Shown piece after piece: positions 8,893 through 17,637 of a DNA stretch of 64,000 nt. The notes below the pieces were generated by a model. It saw only the letters and a program-made list of their open reading frames with translations, was not told where the DNA came from and ran no database searches. Location: assembly GCF_023208015.1 (NCBI RefSeq), contig NZ_CP051627.1, positions 992,001 to 1,056,000 on the forward strand. The letters are read 5' to 3'. The position numbers and the translations under genes are program-made. The stretch comes from Thermobifida alba. Lineage in GTDB: Bacteria > Actinomycetota > Actinomycetes > Streptosporangiales > Streptosporangiaceae. How positions within the stretch are numbered: the stretch's first letter is position 1; the number at the start of each line of letters is the position of its first letter.

Positions 8893-9990
8893 ATGCGGGG
8901 GTGCACCCGACGATTCACGCTCTGTGTGAGCTACCTCTTCGAACCGATCAAGCTGCGCGACGTCCTCGTCCCCAACCGGGTGTGGGTCTCCCCGATGTGC
9001 CAGTACTCGGCCACCGACGGCGTTCCCAACGACTGGCACCTGGTCCACCTCGGACAGTTCGCCACCGGAGGGGCCGGACTGGTGATGGCCGAGGCCACCG
9101 CCGTGGTCCCCGAAGGGCGGATCAGCCCCGCCGACACCGGACTGTGGAACGACGAGCAGGCCGCCGCCTGGCGGCGGATCACCGACTTCCTGCGCGCCCA
9201 GGGCGCGGTTCCCGCCGTCCAGCTGGCGCACGCAGGCCGCAAGGCGTCCACCGCCGTGCCGTGGGAGGGGGAGCGGAGCGTGCCCGAGTCGGAGGGCGGC
9301 TGGCCCACGGTCAGCTCCACCGCCCAGCCGTTCGGGTCCCTCGCCGCGCCGCGCGCACTGCGCACCGAAGAAGTCGCCGCGCTGCCCGAGCGGTTCGCCG
9401 AGGCCGCCCGCCGCGCCGAGGCCGCCGGGTTCGACGTCGTGGAACTGCACTTCGCGCACGGCTACCTGGCCCACCAGTTCTACTCCCCGCTGGTCAACGA
9501 CCGCACCGACGCCTACGGCGGCGGCTTCGACAACCGCGTCCGGCTGCTGCTGGAGATCACCGGGGCGGTGCGCCGCGTGTGGCCGTCCCACCGGCCCCTG
9601 TTCGCGCGGATCTCCGCCACCGACTGGGTCGAGGGCGGCTGGACCGGGGACGACTCGGTGCGCCTGGCCCGGCTGCTCGCCGAACGCGGCGTCGACCTCA
9701 TCGACACCTCCACCGGCGGCGCGGTGCCCAACGCCCCCATCCGGGTCCGCCCCGGCTACCAGGTGCCCTTCGCCCGGCAGATCAGGCTGGAGGCCGAGGT
9801 GCCCACCGGCGCGGTCGGCCTGATCACCGCCCCCGAGCAGGCCGAGGAGATCGTCGCCTCCGGTTCGGCCGACGCGGTGCTGCTGGGCCGCACCCTGCTG
9901 CGCGACCCGCACTGGCCGCTGCACGCCGCCGACCGGTTGCGCGCGGGCAACCTGTGGCCCCGGCCCTACGAGCGCGCCCGCCTCGTCTGA
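8893..9990 (+). CDS. Old Yellow Enzyme, YqjM-type ene-reductase
   Basis: FMN-dependent NAD(P)H:flavin oxidoreductase that reduces activated C=C bonds of enones and similar electrophiles. The YqjM-class signatures are clear: PNRVWVSPMCQYSA with the redox-tuning Cys, QLAHAGRKAS, substrate-binding HFAHGYLAHQF, then SPLVNDRTDAYGGGFDNR, and a C-terminal FMN-phosphate site near SGSADAVLLGRTLLRDP. ATG 8893 follows AAGAAGAGGGA closely and gives 365 residues. GTG 8926 (VSYLFEPIKLRDV) matches the usual family N-terminus better but has no ribosome site, so either may be used. The gene stands alone and converges on the HEAT-like gene. Confidence 0.92.
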   Translation: MRGCTRRFTLCVSYLFEPIKLRDVLVPNRVWVSPMCQYSATDGVPNDWHLVHLGQFATGGAGLVMAEATAVVPEGRISPADTGLWNDEQAAAWRRITDFLRAQGAVPAVQLAHAGRKASTAVPWEGERSVPESEGGWPTVSSTAQPFGSLAAPRALRTEEVAALPERFAEAARRAEAAGFDVVELHFAHGYLAHQFYSPLVNDRTDAYGGGFDNRVRLLLEITGAVRRVWPSHRPLFARISATDWVEGGWTGDDSVRLARLLAERGVDLIDTSTGGAVPNAPIRVRPGYQVPFARQIRLEAEVPTGAVGLITAPEQAEEIVASGSADAVLLGRTLLRDPHWPLHAADRLRAGNLWPRPYERARLV

Positions 9991-10007
9991 ACCGGCACAC
10001 CCCGGCG

Positions 10008-10026
10008 GGGGCCGCGCCGCGGCCCC
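10008..10026. terminator. Bidirectional hairpin between convergent genes
   Basis: GGGGCCGCG and CGCGGCCCC form a near-perfect palindrome around one base, in the 49-base gap between the ends of the ene-reductase and HEAT-like genes. It would form a stem of about 8 pairs in RNA from either strand. Confidence 0.55.
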
Positions 10027-10039
10027 AGCCCCAGGGCTG

Positions 10040-11275
10040 TCAGGAAGCGGCGAGCCGACGGCAGGACTCGCGGTCCTCGGGCAGCCCCACCCGGCGCAGC
10101 CCCAGGGCCGCGTTGCCGACCCGCCCCCGCCACAGCGACTCGTTGGCGACCAGCGCACGCAGGTAGGCCCGCTGCGCGTCGGTGAGGTCGGCGCCCACCG
10201 CGGCACCGGACAGCGGCGTGGGGAAGGCGGCGCACAGCAGCGGACCCCAGTCGAAGTCGGCGGTGAAGGGACCGGCCACGGCGGCCACGGCGCACGCCGC
10301 CGGCAGCAGCCGAGCGAAGTCGTCCACCCGCTCCACCGCGGCCCGGACCAGCGTGAAGCGGACGTGGTGCGGAAACTGCGGCGGCCGGTGGGTGAACCAG
10401 GCGTCGGCGGCGGCCGGATCGGCCAGCGCGGCCAGGAGCTCCCCGACCGCGTCGGGGTCGCCGGCCAGCGCGGGGGCGAGCGCGGCGCAGGCCCGCACCG
10501 CCGGATCGGGATCGGCCAGGAAGGCGCGCGGGGCACGGCCCAGGTCGCCCAGCGCCAGCACCAGGCAGGCGCGCTCGTCGCGCCGCACCGCACGGCGGGC
10601 CGCCGCCGCGACCCGGTCGGCCAGGTCCTCCCTCCGGGCGGCGTCGCCGACGAGGACGGCCAGCGCGGCCGCCGCGTGCGCGGCGTGCATCCGGGTCAGC
10701 GGCTCACCGTCGGCCAGGTGGGGCACGACCGCGTCCAGCAGCACGGGGGCGGCGGCGCGGAGGTCGAGGACCGCGCGGGCCGTCAGCGCCTCGACGGCCC
10801 CGGACTCGCCCGGCCACGCCGCCGCGTCCCCGTCGAGGACCGCCTCCGGGGCCGCGTCGACCCGCTCTGGCGCCACATCGGCGGGGAAGGCCGCCGCGCG
10901 CAGTTCGGCGTCGTCGAGGTGCGGGCACCCCGCCTCGGCCACACCGGCGAGGAAGGACAGCAGCGCCGAACGCAGCGGGGCCCCCGCGTCCCCCGCGTCC
11001 CCCGCGGCGCCGACCGGGGCGGCCGCCGGACGGGACAGGGACTCCTCGGCGAGCAGCCCGGCGACGACCCGGGCCGCCGGGGCGGTGACCGGCCAGGGGG
11101 TGCCCTGGTGCACCACCGCGCTGCACAGGTGCTTCAGGGCCCGCCGCACGGCGTCGGCGTCGCCGTCGGTCAACGCGCGCAGGTGCGCGGGCGTGTCGTA
11201 GGCCGCCCCGTAGGCGTGGCAGAGCTTCGACCAGTCGACCTCGGCGGCCGCGTCCCAACCGGTGGTGTGCGTCAT
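10040..11275 (-). CDS. HEAT-repeat-like helical protein
   Basis: Protein of 411 residues from ATG 11275 (MTHTTGWDAAAEVDWSKLCH). It is built of repeated helical pairs rich in Ala, Leu and Asp (LTRMHAAHAAAALAVLVGDA, DPAVRACAALAPALAGD), as in HEAT or armadillo proteins. The opening WDAAAEVDWSKLCHAYGAA is, as far as I recall, a recurring start of an uncharacterised actinobacterial family. No catalytic motif is visible, so a scaffold or binding role is inferred. It diverges from the SWIM gene with 141 bases between them, so shared regulation with that cassette is possible. Confidence 0.65.
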   Translation of the reverse strand: MTHTTGWDAAAEVDWSKLCHAYGAAYDTPAHLRALTDGDADAVRRALKHLCSAVVHQGTPWPVTAPAARVVAGLLAEESLSRPAAAPVGAAGDAGDAGAPLRSALLSFLAGVAEAGCPHLDDAELRAAAFPADVAPERVDAAPEAVLDGDAAAWPGESGAVEALTARAVLDLRAAAPVLLDAVVPHLADGEPLTRMHAAHAAAALAVLVGDAARREDLADRVAAAARRAVRRDERACLVLALGDLGRAPRAFLADPDPAVRACAALAPALAGDPDAVGELLAALADPAAADAWFTHRPPQFPHHVRFTLVRAAVERVDDFARLLPAACAVAAVAGPFTADFDWGPLLCAAFPTPLSGAAVGADLTDAQRAYLRALVANESLWRGRVGNAALGLRRVGLPEDRESCRRLAAS

Positions 11276-11416
11276 GGCGGCAGTGTGCCCGACACCGCCG
11301 ACACCCGGCGGCGCACGGCGGCCGGCCCCCGGAGCGGCGCGGCCCCGGAACGGTGTTGCCGCAGCTCACCCCGATGATCGCGGTTTTGTCACCGGCTGCC
11401 CCTACGGTCTGCTGAC

Positions 11417-12745
11417 GTGAGCGAACGATGGACCACCGACGACGTCTGGGCACTCGCCCCCGACGCGTCGTCCCGCAGGGCCGCGACGAAGATCGCCCGA
11501 CCCACCTCCTGGCCGAGGCTGGGCTGGCGCGCCGCCGAGCCCGGGACCGACGCGCCCGGCGGCGCCGCAGCGGTGTGGGGCGAATGCAAGGGCAGCGGAG
11601 CCAAGCCGTACCAGGCCGCGGCGCACCTGGTCGGCCCCGGCGCGCCCGCCTACCGGTGCAGCTGCCCCAGCCGCAAGTTCCCCTGCAAGCACGTGCTGGC
11701 CCTGCTGAGCCTGTGGGCCGAGGGCGAGGCCGCCGAGGACGCGGGCCCCGACTGGCTCGACGAATGGCTGGCCAAGCGCACCGCCAAGGCGGCCGCACCC
11801 ACGACCCCGAAGAAGGCCGGGCCCCCCGCCGACCCCGAGGCCGCGGCCCGCCGCGCACGGCAGCGCGAGGAACGGGTCGCCGAAGGGCTGACCGAGTTCC
11901 AGACCTGGCTGACCGACCAGATCGGCACCGGACTCGTCGACAGCCGCCGACGCGGCTACCAGAAGTGGGACACCGTGGCCGCCCGCCTCGTCGACGCCCA
12001 GGCCGGGCGGCTCGCCGAACGGGTGCGGGCCCTGTCCGGGGTGATCACCGCCGCCGACTGGCCCGACCGCCTCCTCACCGAGTACGCGCTGCTGCACCTG
12101 CTGTGCGTCGGCTACCGCCGCCGCGACGAACTGCCCGCGGGGCTGGGCGCCGCGGTTCGCGCCCGCGTCGGCCTCCCGCTGCCCGACCCCGACGAGACCG
12201 TCCGCGACCACTGGTACGTCCTGGGCCGCCACGACTTCGACGCCGGACAGCGGGTGCGCGGACGGCGGATCTGGCTGCGCGGCCGCGACACCGGGCGCAC
12301 CGCCGCGCTGCTGTCCTTCGCCCACGGGGGGCGGGCCCTCGACACCCCGGCGCGGGTCGGCACCCTGCTCGACGCCGACCTCGCCCTCCACCCCGCGGAG
12401 AACCGCGCCGTGGTCGCCGCACGCCACGCCGAACAGCGCGTCGGCGCCCCGCCCGGCGGCTCCGTCGCCGACGCGCTGGACGACGTCTCCCGCGCCCTGG
12501 CCGACGACCCGTGGCGCGACGTGTGGCCGGTGGTGCTCGCCGACGCCGTCGTCGCCCACGACGACGGCTGGTGGATCGTCGACCCCTCCGGCGACGCCCT
12601 GCCGCTGCTCGTCGACGACGCCGGCTGGAAGCTGTTCAGCATCAGCGGCGGCCGGGGCCTCACCGCAGCGGGCGAGTGGACCCCCGACGGGCTGCGCCCG
12701 CTCACCGTGTGGGACGCCCGGGGACGGGCCGTTCCGGTCGCCTGA
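11417..12745 (+). CDS. SWIM zinc-finger protein, first gene of MoxR/vWA cassette
   Basis: Protein of 442 residues from GTG 11417. A SWIM zinc finger (CxCx(n)CxH) sits at about residues 77-95: YRCSCPSRKFPCKHVLAL, expected to bind zinc and to contact nucleic acid or protein. A basic Lys/Ala-rich linker follows, then a long C-terminal region of unknown fold (WTPDGLRPLTVWDARG near the end). A TACGGT hexamer ends 8 bases before the GTG with no Shine-Dalgarno, suggesting a leaderless transcript. It precedes the DUF5691, MoxR, DUF5682 and vWA genes. E. coli yehQ, also a SWIM protein, has a comparable place beside yehL-yehM-yehP. Confidence 0.82.
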   Translation: MSERWTTDDVWALAPDASSRRAATKIARPTSWPRLGWRAAEPGTDAPGGAAAVWGECKGSGAKPYQAAAHLVGPGAPAYRCSCPSRKFPCKHVLALLSLWAEGEAAEDAGPDWLDEWLAKRTAKAAAPTTPKKAGPPADPEAAARRARQREERVAEGLTEFQTWLTDQIGTGLVDSRRRGYQKWDTVAARLVDAQAGRLAERVRALSGVITAADWPDRLLTEYALLHLLCVGYRRRDELPAGLGAAVRARVGLPLPDPDETVRDHWYVLGRHDFDAGQRVRGRRIWLRGRDTGRTAALLSFAHGGRALDTPARVGTLLDADLALHPAENRAVVAARHAEQRVGAPPGGSVADALDDVSRALADDPWRDVWPVVLADAVVAHDDGWWIVDPSGDALPLLVDDAGWKLFSISGGRGLTAAGEWTPDGLRPLTVWDARGRAVPVA

Positions 12746-12828
12746 CCCGCGTCCCGCCCGGCGACACCGCCCCCGACCCCCACCCGCCCGCTGTGCGCAG
12801 TGCCCGTGCCATCCCGAAAGGAAGCCAC

Positions 12829-14307
12829 GTGACCGACCCCGACCCCTGGCCCGACCTCGTGTCGACGGCCCTGGTGGGTACCTCCCGGCGCGCCGTGCCG
12901 CCCACGCCCGGCCTGCCCGGGGCCAGCGGCGGCGACCCCGCCACCGCGCTGCTCGACCGCGCCGCCCTGGCCGCCGTGCGGCGCCGCGCGGGACAGCGCC
13001 CCCGCCGGATCGCCCCGCCGCCGCCCGCCCCGGACGAGACCGCACCCCTGATCGACGGCCCGGCCCTGGTCCGGCTGCAGTCGATCCTCGCCGGAAGGCA
13101 CCCCGAGGTCCTGCCCGAATGGCTGGACCTCGCCGCCGCAACCGGCCGCCGGCTCCCCCCGGAGGTCCTGCCCGCGCTGCTCGACCGGGCCCGCAGCAAC
13201 ACGCAGGTCCGTCCCGTCCTGGCCCGCCTCGGCGGCGCCCGCGCCCGCTGGCTGGCCGAACACAACCCGGCCTGGCTCTTCTTCCTGGAGAGCGCCGACC
13301 CCGAGGAGACCGTCTTCGACCCCGAGGCCTGGAAGACCGGCACCCCCGCGCTGCGCCGCCTCCACCTCGCCGCGCTGCGCCGCACCGACCCCGCCGCGGC
13401 CCGCGACCTGCTCGCCCAGACCTGGACGCACGAACGCGCCGACCAGCGCCACGCGCTCCTGGCGACCCTGGAGACCGGACTGTCGGAGGAGGACGAACCG
13501 CTGCTCGCCACGGCGCTGCGCGACCGCACCCACCGGGTGCGCGTCCTGGCCGCGGTCCTGCTCATGCGGCTGCCCGGCAGCGACACCGGCCGCCGCCTGG
13601 CCGAGCAGACGGCCCGCCTGCTGCGCGTCGACGACTCGGGCGGCACCCGCAGGATCGTCGTCGACCAGCCCGGCGACGTCGACGCCGAGTTCACCTCCCT
13701 GCTCGACCCGGGGACCAAGAAGAAGAAGGAGAAGGACGAGCAGCAGACCCCCGCGGCGCGGGTGCGCCCCCTGCTGTCCCAGATCCCCCCGGCCACCTGG
13801 ATCGGCCGCCTCGGCGACACCCCCCGACAGGTGCTGGACGCCGTCGCGGACCCCGAGGTCCGCAGCATCCTCGCCAACGCGGCGGCACTGCACGGCGACC
13901 TGGACTGGGCACGGGCGCTCCTGGACTCCATGACCCCGGCGGCGTTCGACCTCCCCGAGGCGGAGTGCCGGATGGCCGGCCTGCTGGCCCTGCTGCCCCG
14001 CGACGAGCAGCACGCCTGGGCGCTGCGCTGGGAGAGCGGGCGGCTCCACATCCCGCACCGCTTCGGCGCCCTGCTCGACGCACTGGACTTCCCGTGGAAC
14101 AGGGAACTGAGCGAACGCATGGCCGACCGGCTGCTCGCCGAGGACCAGGACCCCCACCGCCTGTACCAGGTGCGCGAGCACGCCTCCCGGCACCTCGACC
14201 CCGGCCTGTACGAGCGCTTCGCCGCCGAAGGCGCTGGCAACCGCCGCCTCACCGACCTCGTCAACACCCTCAGATTCCGTCACGACATGCGCAAGGAGCT
14301 GACCTGA
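12829..14307 (+). CDS. DUF5691 family protein of MoxR/vWA cassette
   Basis: Protein of 492 residues from GTG 12829 behind GAAAGGAAG. It matches the DUF5691 pattern: it opens with WPDLVSTALVGTSRRAVP and has helical repeats (LRRLHLAALRRTDPAAARDL, HRVRVLAAVLLMRLPGSD). A charged Lys-rich loop (TKKKKEKDEQQ) interrupts the middle at about residues 300-312. The C-terminal portion carries PRDEQHAWALRWESGRLH. No enzyme motif is seen. It ends 2 bases before the MoxR ATG and is very likely co-translated with it, so a structural or adaptor role for the ATPase is inferred. Biochemical function unknown. Confidence 0.75.
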   Translation: MTDPDPWPDLVSTALVGTSRRAVPPTPGLPGASGGDPATALLDRAALAAVRRRAGQRPRRIAPPPPAPDETAPLIDGPALVRLQSILAGRHPEVLPEWLDLAAATGRRLPPEVLPALLDRARSNTQVRPVLARLGGARARWLAEHNPAWLFFLESADPEETVFDPEAWKTGTPALRRLHLAALRRTDPAAARDLLAQTWTHERADQRHALLATLETGLSEEDEPLLATALRDRTHRVRVLAAVLLMRLPGSDTGRRLAEQTARLLRVDDSGGTRRIVVDQPGDVDAEFTSLLDPGTKKKKEKDEQQTPAARVRPLLSQIPPATWIGRLGDTPRQVLDAVADPEVRSILANAAALHGDLDWARALLDSMTPAAFDLPEAECRMAGLLALLPRDEQHAWALRWESGRLHIPHRFGALLDALDFPWNRELSERMADRLLAEDQDPHRLYQVREHASRHLDPGLYERFAAEGAGNRRLTDLVNTLRFRHDMRKELT

Positions 14308-14309
14308 CC

Positions 14310-15401
14310 ATGACCGCCACCCCCGCCGTGCTGCGCCCCCACGCCGAACAGGCCTACGCCGAGGAACTCGCCGCCCTCGCCAAGGCCGACGACCGCCCCC
14401 GCCCGCCCGGCTGGAAGCTGTCGCCGTGGGCCGTCACCCAGTACGTCCTCGGCGCCACCCTCGACGACGGCACCGAGATCACCCCCAAGTACGTGGGCGC
14501 GCGCCGCATCGTCGAGGTCGCCGTCGCCACCCTGGCCACCGACCGCGCCCTGCTGCTGCTCGGCGTGCCCGGCACCGCCAAGACCTGGCTGTCCGAACAC
14601 CTCGCCGCCGCCATCTCCGGCGACTCCACCCTGCTGGTCCAGGGCACCGCGGGCACCGCCGAGGAAGCGGTGCGCTACGGCTGGAACTACGCCCGCCTGC
14701 TCGCCGAGGGCCCCTCCGAGAAGGCCCTGGTGCCCAGCCCCGTCATGACCGCCATGGCCGAGGGCCGCCTGGCCCGCGTCGAGGAACTCACCCGCATCCC
14801 CTCCGACGTGCAGGACGCGCTGATCACCATCCTGTCGGAGAAGACCCTGCCGGTGCCCGAACTCGGCATCGAGGTGCAGGCCCAGCGCGGCTTCAACATC
14901 ATCGCCACCGCCAACGACCGCGACCGCGGCGTCAACGACCTGTCCAGCGCGCTGCGCCGCCGCTTCAACACCGTCGTGCTGCCGGTCCCGCAGACCGCCG
15001 ACGACGAGGTCGAGATCGTCACCCGCCGCGTCGCCCAGCTGGGCCGCAACCTCGACCTGCCCGAGGTGCCCGCCTCCCTCACCGAGATCCGCCGCGTCGT
15101 CACCGTCTTCCGGGAACTGCGCAACGGCATCACCGAGGACGGCCGCACCAAGGTCAAGTCCCCCAGCGGCACCCTCAGCACCGCCGAGGCCATCTCCGTC
15201 ATCACCAACGGCATCGCCCTGGCCGCGCACTTCGGCGACGGCGTGCTGCGCCCCACCGACGTCGCCGCCGGCATCAGCGGCGCGGTCGTGCAGGACCCCG
15301 TCTCCGACGGCGTGGTGTGGCGCGAGTACCTGGAGACCGTGGTCCGCGAACGCGAGGACTGGGACGACTTCTACGCCGCCTGCCGGGAGGCGAGCCACTG
15401 A
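14310..15401 (+). CDS. MoxR-family AAA+ ATPase (YehL-like)
   Basis: Protein of 363 residues. Walker A is GVPGTAKT (about residues 85-92), the Walker B region is ARVEELTRIPSDVQDAL, sensor 1 is IIATANDRDRGVND, and the arginine-finger region is LSSALRRRFNTVVLPVP. These are hallmarks of MoxR-type AAA+ proteins, which act with vWA partners as chaperones that remodel or metallate target complexes. The stop overlaps the start of the DUF5682 gene by one base (TGATG), so the two are coupled. In E. coli the equivalent is yehL. The target of this machine is unknown. Confidence 0.92.
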   Translation: MTATPAVLRPHAEQAYAEELAALAKADDRPRPPGWKLSPWAVTQYVLGATLDDGTEITPKYVGARRIVEVAVATLATDRALLLLGVPGTAKTWLSEHLAAAISGDSTLLVQGTAGTAEEAVRYGWNYARLLAEGPSEKALVPSPVMTAMAEGRLARVEELTRIPSDVQDALITILSEKTLPVPELGIEVQAQRGFNIIATANDRDRGVNDLSSALRRRFNTVVLPVPQTADDEVEIVTRRVAQLGRNLDLPEVPASLTEIRRVVTVFRELRNGITEDGRTKVKSPSGTLSTAEAISVITNGIALAAHFGDGVLRPTDVAAGISGAVVQDPVSDGVVWREYLETVVREREDWDDFYAACREASH

Positions 15402-17620
15402 TGCCCGCACTCGACACCGACCGCGTCCACGTCCTGGGCGTCCGCCACCACGGCCCCGGGTCGGCGCGCGCGGTCCGGGCCGAACTGGAGCGGCTGCGCC
15501 CCGACGCGGTCCTCATCGAAGGCCCCCCCGAAGCCGACGCGCTCGTCGGGCACGTCGGCGGCCTGGAACCGCCGGTGGCGCTGCTCGCCTACGACCGCTC
15601 CGAACCGTCCCGCGCCGCGTTCTGGCCGTTCGCGGTCTTCTCCCCGGAGTGGCAGGCGCTGCGCTACGCCGCCGAGCACGGCGCCGAGGTGCGCTTCTGC
15701 GACCTGCCCGCCGCCCACACCCTGGCCGCGCGCACCGAAGAAGAGGAGGAGACCGGAGAGGGGGAGGCGCCGCGCGTGCGCGTCGACCCGCTCGGCGTCC
15801 TCGCCGAGGCCGCCGGCTACGACGACCCCGAACGCTGGTGGGACGACGTGGTGGAGCAGCGCCGCGACGGCGGCCCCTCCCCGTTCCCCGCCATCGCCGA
15901 GGCCATGGCCGCGGTCCGCGCCGAACTCGCCCCCGAACCCGAGACCGAGCACGAGGCCCGCCGCGAGGCGCACATGCGCCAGGTGCTGCGCGCCGCCCTG
16001 CGCGCCGGGCACGAACGGATCGCCGTGGTCTGCGGCGCCTGGCACGTGCCCGCCCTGCTGGAACTGCCCGCCGCCACCGCCGACGCCCGCCTGCTGCGCG
16101 GCCTGCCCAAGACCAGGGTCGCCACCACCTGGATCCCGTGGACCCACGGACGGCTCGCCGCCGCCAGCGGCTACCGCGCCGGAGTACGCTCCCCCGGCTG
16201 GTACCACCACCTGTTCACCACGCCCGACCGGCCCGTGGAACGGTGGCTCACCGAGACCGCACGCCGACTGCGGGACCGCGGCCACGCGGTCTCCTCCTCC
16301 CACGTCATCGAGGCGGTACGGCTGTGCGAGACCCTGGCGGCGCTGCGCGGCCGCCCACTGGCCGGACTGGAGGAGACCGCCGAGGCCACCTCCGCGGTGC
16401 TGTGCGAGGGAGCGGAACTGCGCGCCCGCCTCGTGCACGACGAGATGGCCCTGGGGGAGCGGCTCGGCGCGGTCCCGCCGGACACGCCCACCGTCCCGCT
16501 CCAGCGCGACCTCGCCGCCCAGCAGAAGCGGCTGCGCCTCAAACCCGGGGCACTGGACCGGGACCTCGTCCTCGACCTGCGCAAGGACGTGGACCGGGAA
16601 CGCAGCGTCCTGCTGCACCGGCTGGGACTGCTCGGCGTGCCGTGGGGCGCCCCGCGCCGCGACACCGTGCGGTCGCGCGGCACGTTCCGCGAGACGTGGG
16701 CCCTGCGCTGGGAACCCGAGTACGACCTCGCGGTCATCGAGGCCAGCCGGTGGGGCACCACCGTCGCCGCCGCGACCGCCGCCCGCGTCCGGGACCGCGC
16801 CGCCGACGCCGACCTGCCCGCGCTGACCGCACTCGTCGAGGACTGCCTGCTCGCCGACCTGCCCGACGCCCTCACCGACACGGTGGCGCAGCTCTCGCGG
16901 CGGGCCGCCGAGGACGCCGACATCCAACGGCTGATGAGGGCGCTGCCGCCGCTGGCGCGCTCCGTCCGCTACGGCAGCGTCCGCCGCTTCGACGCCGACG
17001 CGCTGCGCGGCGTCGCCGTGGAGATGCTGCGCCGCGTCTGCGCGGGCCTCACCGTCGCGGTCACCGGCTTGGACGAGGCGGCGGCGGTCCCGGTGGCCGC
17101 CGACGTCGACGCCACCCACACGGCGGCGGTCCTGCTCGGCGGCGACGCCGAAACCGGATGGCTGGACGCCCTGGAGGCCCTCGCGCCGCGCAGCGGCGTC
17201 CCCGGCCGCCTCAGCGGACGCGCACACCGCCTCCTGCGCGACAGCGGCCGCCTGGACGCCGACACCCTGCGCCTGCGCCTCAGCCAGGTCGCCTCGCCCG
17301 GCACCCCGCCCGAACGCACCGCCGCCTGGATCGAGGGCTTCGCGGCCGACAGCGGGCTGCTGCTGGTGCACGACAGCGCCCTGCTGGACCTCATCGACCA
17401 GTGGCTGACCGGGCTGAGCGGACGCGCCTTCGTCGACGTGCTGCCGCTGCTGCGCCGCACCTTCGGCGGCTTCACCGCGGCCGAACGCCGCTCCATCGCC
17501 GAGCTGGTGGTCCGCGGCGGCGTCGACCGCGACCCCGCCGAGCAGCCGGTCGACACCGGACGGGCCGCCGCCGCGGTGGCCGCGGCCGCCGCGGTCCTCG
17601 GCCTGCCCGCCCACACCTGA
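15401..17620 (+). CDS. DUF5682 family protein of MoxR/vWA cassette (YehM-like)
   Basis: Protein of 739 residues starting at ATG 15401, coupled to moxR. The N-terminus is diagnostic: VHVLGVRHHGPGSARAVRAE followed by LRPDAVLIEGPPEAD, resembling TraB/EreA-like folds in which paired His residues sit near the start. A GxW segment (ERIAVVCGAWHVPALLEL, about residue 205) and the later HDEMALGERLGAVPPDTPTV region are also seen. An acidic loop (TEEEEETGEGEAP) occurs near residue 110. It corresponds to E. coli YehM by position and size. The His and Glu residues hint at metal chemistry, but no activity can be assigned. Confidence 0.75.
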   Translation: MPALDTDRVHVLGVRHHGPGSARAVRAELERLRPDAVLIEGPPEADALVGHVGGLEPPVALLAYDRSEPSRAAFWPFAVFSPEWQALRYAAEHGAEVRFCDLPAAHTLAARTEEEEETGEGEAPRVRVDPLGVLAEAAGYDDPERWWDDVVEQRRDGGPSPFPAIAEAMAAVRAELAPEPETEHEARREAHMRQVLRAALRAGHERIAVVCGAWHVPALLELPAATADARLLRGLPKTRVATTWIPWTHGRLAAASGYRAGVRSPGWYHHLFTTPDRPVERWLTETARRLRDRGHAVSSSHVIEAVRLCETLAALRGRPLAGLEETAEATSAVLCEGAELRARLVHDEMALGERLGAVPPDTPTVPLQRDLAAQQKRLRLKPGALDRDLVLDLRKDVDRERSVLLHRLGLLGVPWGAPRRDTVRSRGTFRETWALRWEPEYDLAVIEASRWGTTVAAATAARVRDRAADADLPALTALVEDCLLADLPDALTDTVAQLSRRAAEDADIQRLMRALPPLARSVRYGSVRRFDADALRGVAVEMLRRVCAGLTVAVTGLDEAAAVPVAADVDATHTAAVLLGGDAETGWLDALEALAPRSGVPGRLSGRAHRLLRDSGRLDADTLRLRLSQVASPGTPPERTAAWIEGFAADSGLLLVHDSALLDLIDQWLTGLSGRAFVDVLPLLRRTFGGFTAAERRSIAELVVRGGVDRDPAEQPVDTGRAAAAVAAAAAVLGLPAHT

Positions 17621-17637
17621 GAGCACGGAAGGCAACG

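Noticed and set aside
15371-17635. Reverse-strand frame opposite the DUF5682 gene
   Set aside because: Composition is the complement of the coding strand and no family is seen.
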